From Pseudonocardiales bacterium (GTDB lineage Bacteria; Actinomycetota; Actinomycetes; Mycobacteriales; Pseudonocardiaceae), in assembly GCA_025465385.1 (NCBI GenBank), contig JAODNG010000245.1, positions 1-15,311 on the forward strand: a stretch of DNA of 15,311 nucleotides, read 5' to 3'. How positions within the stretch are numbered: the stretch's first letter is position 1; each line of letters begins with the position of its first letter. Position numbers and translations under genes: made by a program. Positions 13,779 to 15,311 of the stretch are shown here, in pieces. Under the pieces are notes generated by a model. It did not search any database. It was not told the origin of the DNA and saw only the letters and a program-made list of their open reading frames with translations.

Positions 13779-13943
13779 AATTGGTCACCCTAGCCCCGGT
13801 CGCACCGCTGAGCCACGCGAGACCCGCGCCCGGTCACCCAATGTTCACCGGTAAGCGACGTGGCGCACCAGCGTCTGAGTGCCGACCCGGCCGGCGTGGT
13901 CTGATTGCCGGCTCAGCCCGTGAAGACGCTAGCGTGACACAGC
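13779..13943. promoter_or_regulatory. Divergent glgC/glgM promoter region
   Basis: This 165-base region separates two GTG starts, each with a leaderless-type -10 box: TAGGGT (13787-13792, minus strand, 8-base gap) for glgC and TAGCGT (13930-13935, plus strand, 8-base gap) for glgM. TTGCCG (13905-13910) is a possible weak -35 for glgM with a 19-base spacer. The octamer GGTCACCC occurs twice (13783-13790 and 13832-13839), 49 bp apart, and the second is followed by GTTCACC. A shared regulator of both glucan genes is possible but not shown. Confidence 0.45.
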
Positions 13944-15101
13944 GTGCGCATCGGAGTGCTGACCCGGGAATACCCGCCCGAGGTGTACGGCGGCGCCGGA
14001 GTGCACGTCAGCTACCTGGTCCCGGAGCTGCGGAAGCGGTGCGAGGTCGAGGTGCATTGCTTCGGCGCGCCCCGCCCACGAGCCTACAACCACGCCGTGG
14101 CACCGGGGCTGGACAGCGCGAACCCGGCCCTGCAGACCCTGTCAGTGAATTTGGCGATGGCCGACGCGCTGGGCGGAGTGGATCTGGTGCACTCGCATAC
14201 TTGGTATGCCAACATGGCCGGCCATCTAGCTCGGACCCTGCACGGCGTGCCGCATGTCGTCACGGCACACTCGTTGGAGCCCCGCAGGCCGTGGAAGGCC
14301 GAGCAGCTCGGCGGTGGTTACCGGGTGTCCTCCTGGGTGGAACGCACCGCCTACGAGCACGCCGACGCCATCATCGCGGTCAGCGATGGCATGCGTACCG
14401 ACGTGTTGGACTGCTACCCGACCGTGCACCCCGAGCGGGTGAACGTGGTACGGAACGGGATCGATGCCGATCTTTACCGTCCGGTCCAGGAGACCGACGT
14501 CGTTCGCCGGCTCGGAGCCGACCCAGCGCGGCCGATCGTCGCCTTCGTGGGCAGGATCACTCGGCAGAAGGGAGTCGGGCACCTACTGGCGGCGGCTTAT
14601 CACATCGACCACGGCGCCCAGTTGCTGTTGTGTGCGGGCGCGCCGGACACCTCGGAGATCGAAGCCGAAGCCCGCGCCGCCGTGGCGGAGCTGTCCGCGG
14701 CCCGGCCGGGTGTGATCTGGGTGCCAGACATGCTGCCCATCGAGGACATCCGGCAGGTGTTGTCGGCAGCCACCGTGTTCGCCTGCCCGTCGGTCTACGA
14801 GCCGCTGGGAATCGTCAACCTCGAGGCGATGGCCTGCGGTACCGCGGTAGTCGCGTCCGCGGTAGGGGGGATCCCAGAGGTGGTCGACCACGGCGTCACC
14901 GGCCTGTTGGTGCCTTACGACGAGCAGGACCAGGAGGCGTTCCAGCGGCGGCTGGCGCAGCACATCAACGAGCTCTTGGCCGACCCGGACCGCGTCGCGG
15001 CGATGGGTCACGCGGGCCGCAAGCGCGCCATCACCGAGTTCTCCTGGTCAGCAGTCGCCGACCGCACCGTCGCCCTCTACCAGCAACTCCTCTCCGCATA
15101 A
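13944..15101 (+). CDS. glgM: GT4 alpha-glucan glycosyltransferase: maltose-1-phosphate synthase GlgM
   Basis: A 385-residue retaining GT-B glycosyltransferase starting at GTG 13944. MRIGVLTREYPPEVYGGAGVHV carries the donor-binding GGAG loop (16-19). LVHSHTWYANMAGHLA and VVTAHSLEPRRPWKAEQLGGG form the acceptor side. VAFVGRITRQKGVGHLL holds the R/K pair for ADP-glucose phosphates, and VYEPLGIVNLEAMACGTAVVAS contains the EX7E motif (E286, E294). The length is that of mycobacterial Rv1212c, a GT4 enzyme once called GlgA and later shown to make alpha-maltose-1-phosphate from ADP-glucose and glucose-1-phosphate for the GlgE pathway. GT5 glycogen synthases are about 480 residues, so GlgA in the classical sense is unlikely. 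The stop codon lies in a tandem 15-base repeat. Confidence 0.9.
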   Translation: MRIGVLTREYPPEVYGGAGVHVSYLVPELRKRCEVEVHCFGAPRPRAYNHAVAPGLDSANPALQTLSVNLAMADALGGVDLVHSHTWYANMAGHLARTLHGVPHVVTAHSLEPRRPWKAEQLGGGYRVSSWVERTAYEHADAIIAVSDGMRTDVLDCYPTVHPERVNVVRNGIDADLYRPVQETDVVRRLGADPARPIVAFVGRITRQKGVGHLLAAAYHIDHGAQLLLCAGAPDTSEIEAEARAAVAELSAARPGVIWVPDMLPIEDIRQVLSAATVFACPSVYEPLGIVNLEAMACGTAVVASAVGGIPEVVDHGVTGLLVPYDEQDQEAFQRRLAQHINELLADPDRVAAMGHAGRKRAITEFSWSAVADRTVALYQQLLSA

Positions 15102-15125
15102 CCGGTCCCCGCATAACCGGTCCCC
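15096..15125 (+). repeat. Tandem 15-base duplication across the glgM stop codon
   Basis: The unit GCATAACCGGTCCCC occurs twice without mismatch (15096-15110 and 15111-15125). The first copy contains the TAA stop of glgM (15099-15101) and the second repeats it in frame. The second copy runs into the 35-bp inverted repeat that follows. It looks like a recent local slippage duplication. Confidence 0.9.
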
Positions 15126-15203
15126 GCCCAATATGGGGGACATATCGGGGCTATCGGGGTCGTCTTAGCCCCGATAGCCCCGATATGTCCCCCATATTGG
15201 GCG
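15125..15203. repeat. Perfect 35-bp inverted repeat after glgM
   Basis: Bases 15125-15159 and 15169-15203 are exact reverse complements with a 9-base loop (TCGTCTTAG). The arm starts CGCCCAATATGGGGG and ends GCTATCGGGG. The right arm is also bracketed by an inverted 7-mer: CGTCTTA (15161-15167, in the loop) and TAAGACG (15204-15210, directly after the stem). The structure begins 24 bases after the glgM stop and could terminate its transcription. Its length and perfection are far beyond a usual terminator and suggest a palindromic repeat element. No U-tract and no protein gene are attached. Confidence 0.9.
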
Positions 15204-15210
15204 TAAGACG

Positions 15211-15311
15211 GTGTCAAGGGGGATAGAGAATAGCTGTGGGTAGGACGCGCGGTGTGGACAGGTTGGCGTTTTGGGCTGGACCGCATTGGACAGGGTTGCC
15301 TCTCGCGGACA
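15211..15311. other. Window end, nothing identified
   Basis: The last 101 bases are G-rich on the plus strand and contain no open reading frame, promoter or repeat that I can support. Confidence 0.4.

Noticed and set aside
15160..15210. An H-type pseudoknot between the palindrome loop and the 3' flank
   Set aside because: The seven complementary bases are real, but with no linker the flank at the base of a 35-bp helix cannot reach the loop at its tip while the stem is intact.
13694..15226. A 510-residue plus-strand frame overlapping glgM
   Set aside because: It is out of frame with glgM, which has all family motifs; the translation is Arg/Gly/Ala-rich as expected from a shadow frame in high-GC DNA.

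Overview
The window is high-GC actinobacterial chromosome, most likely from the order that holds Mycobacterium and Pseudonocardiaceae. It has frequent GTG starts and many TAnnnT boxes 6-9 bases before start codons, as in leaderless transcription. Its gene content closely matches two mycobacterial neighbourhoods: fum / phoH2 / short-chain Z-prenyl synthase (Rv1098c, Rv1095, Rv1086) and sigE / rseA / htrA / O-methyltransferase / glgC / glgM (Rv1220c-Rv1223, Rv1212c-Rv1213). No transposase, integrase, phage gene, CRISPR array, tRNA or rRNA was seen.

Layout: (1) 1-297 is the 3' end of a class II fumarase, ending in a strong hairpin. (2) A small secreted SH3-like protein (minus strand) is transcribed away from an 849-residue SARP/NB-ARC regulator (plus strand). 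They share a 302-base upstream region full of inverted repeats. (3) The SARP gene converges on phoH2 (PIN plus PhoH ATPase) across a nested hairpin. (4) The minus strand then carries, read from high to low coordinates, sigE, rseA, htrA, a cis-prenyl transferase, a DUF885-like metallopeptidase candidate and phoH2. (5) Divergent from sigE is an O-methyltransferase. (6) It converges on a minus-strand series made of glgC, a DUF998 membrane protein and a C-methyltransferase-like enzyme. (7) glgM is divergent from glgC. The window ends with a tandem 15-base duplication across the glgM stop codon and a perfect 35-bp inverted repeat.

How the genes work together: sigE-rseA-htrA is the envelope-stress unit, made of an ECF sigma factor, a cytosolic zinc-type anti-sigma factor and a membrane-anchored protease. 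Upstream of sigE I see a GGAAAC-N17-CGTT ECF-type promoter and TAAG repeats at 11-bp spacing, which suggest sigma-factor and response-regulator input as described for mycobacterial sigE. glgC and glgM make ADP-glucose and then maltose-1-phosphate for alpha-glucan synthesis. The prenyl transferase contributes to short Z-prenyl diphosphate and polyprenyl-phosphate carrier supply. The SARP gene has no biosynthetic cluster beside it here.

Most genes are ordinary core functions. The least explained signals are non-coding: the 35-bp palindrome after glgM, the palindromes before the SARP gene and the repeat array before sigE. I found no convincing new multi-gene system.
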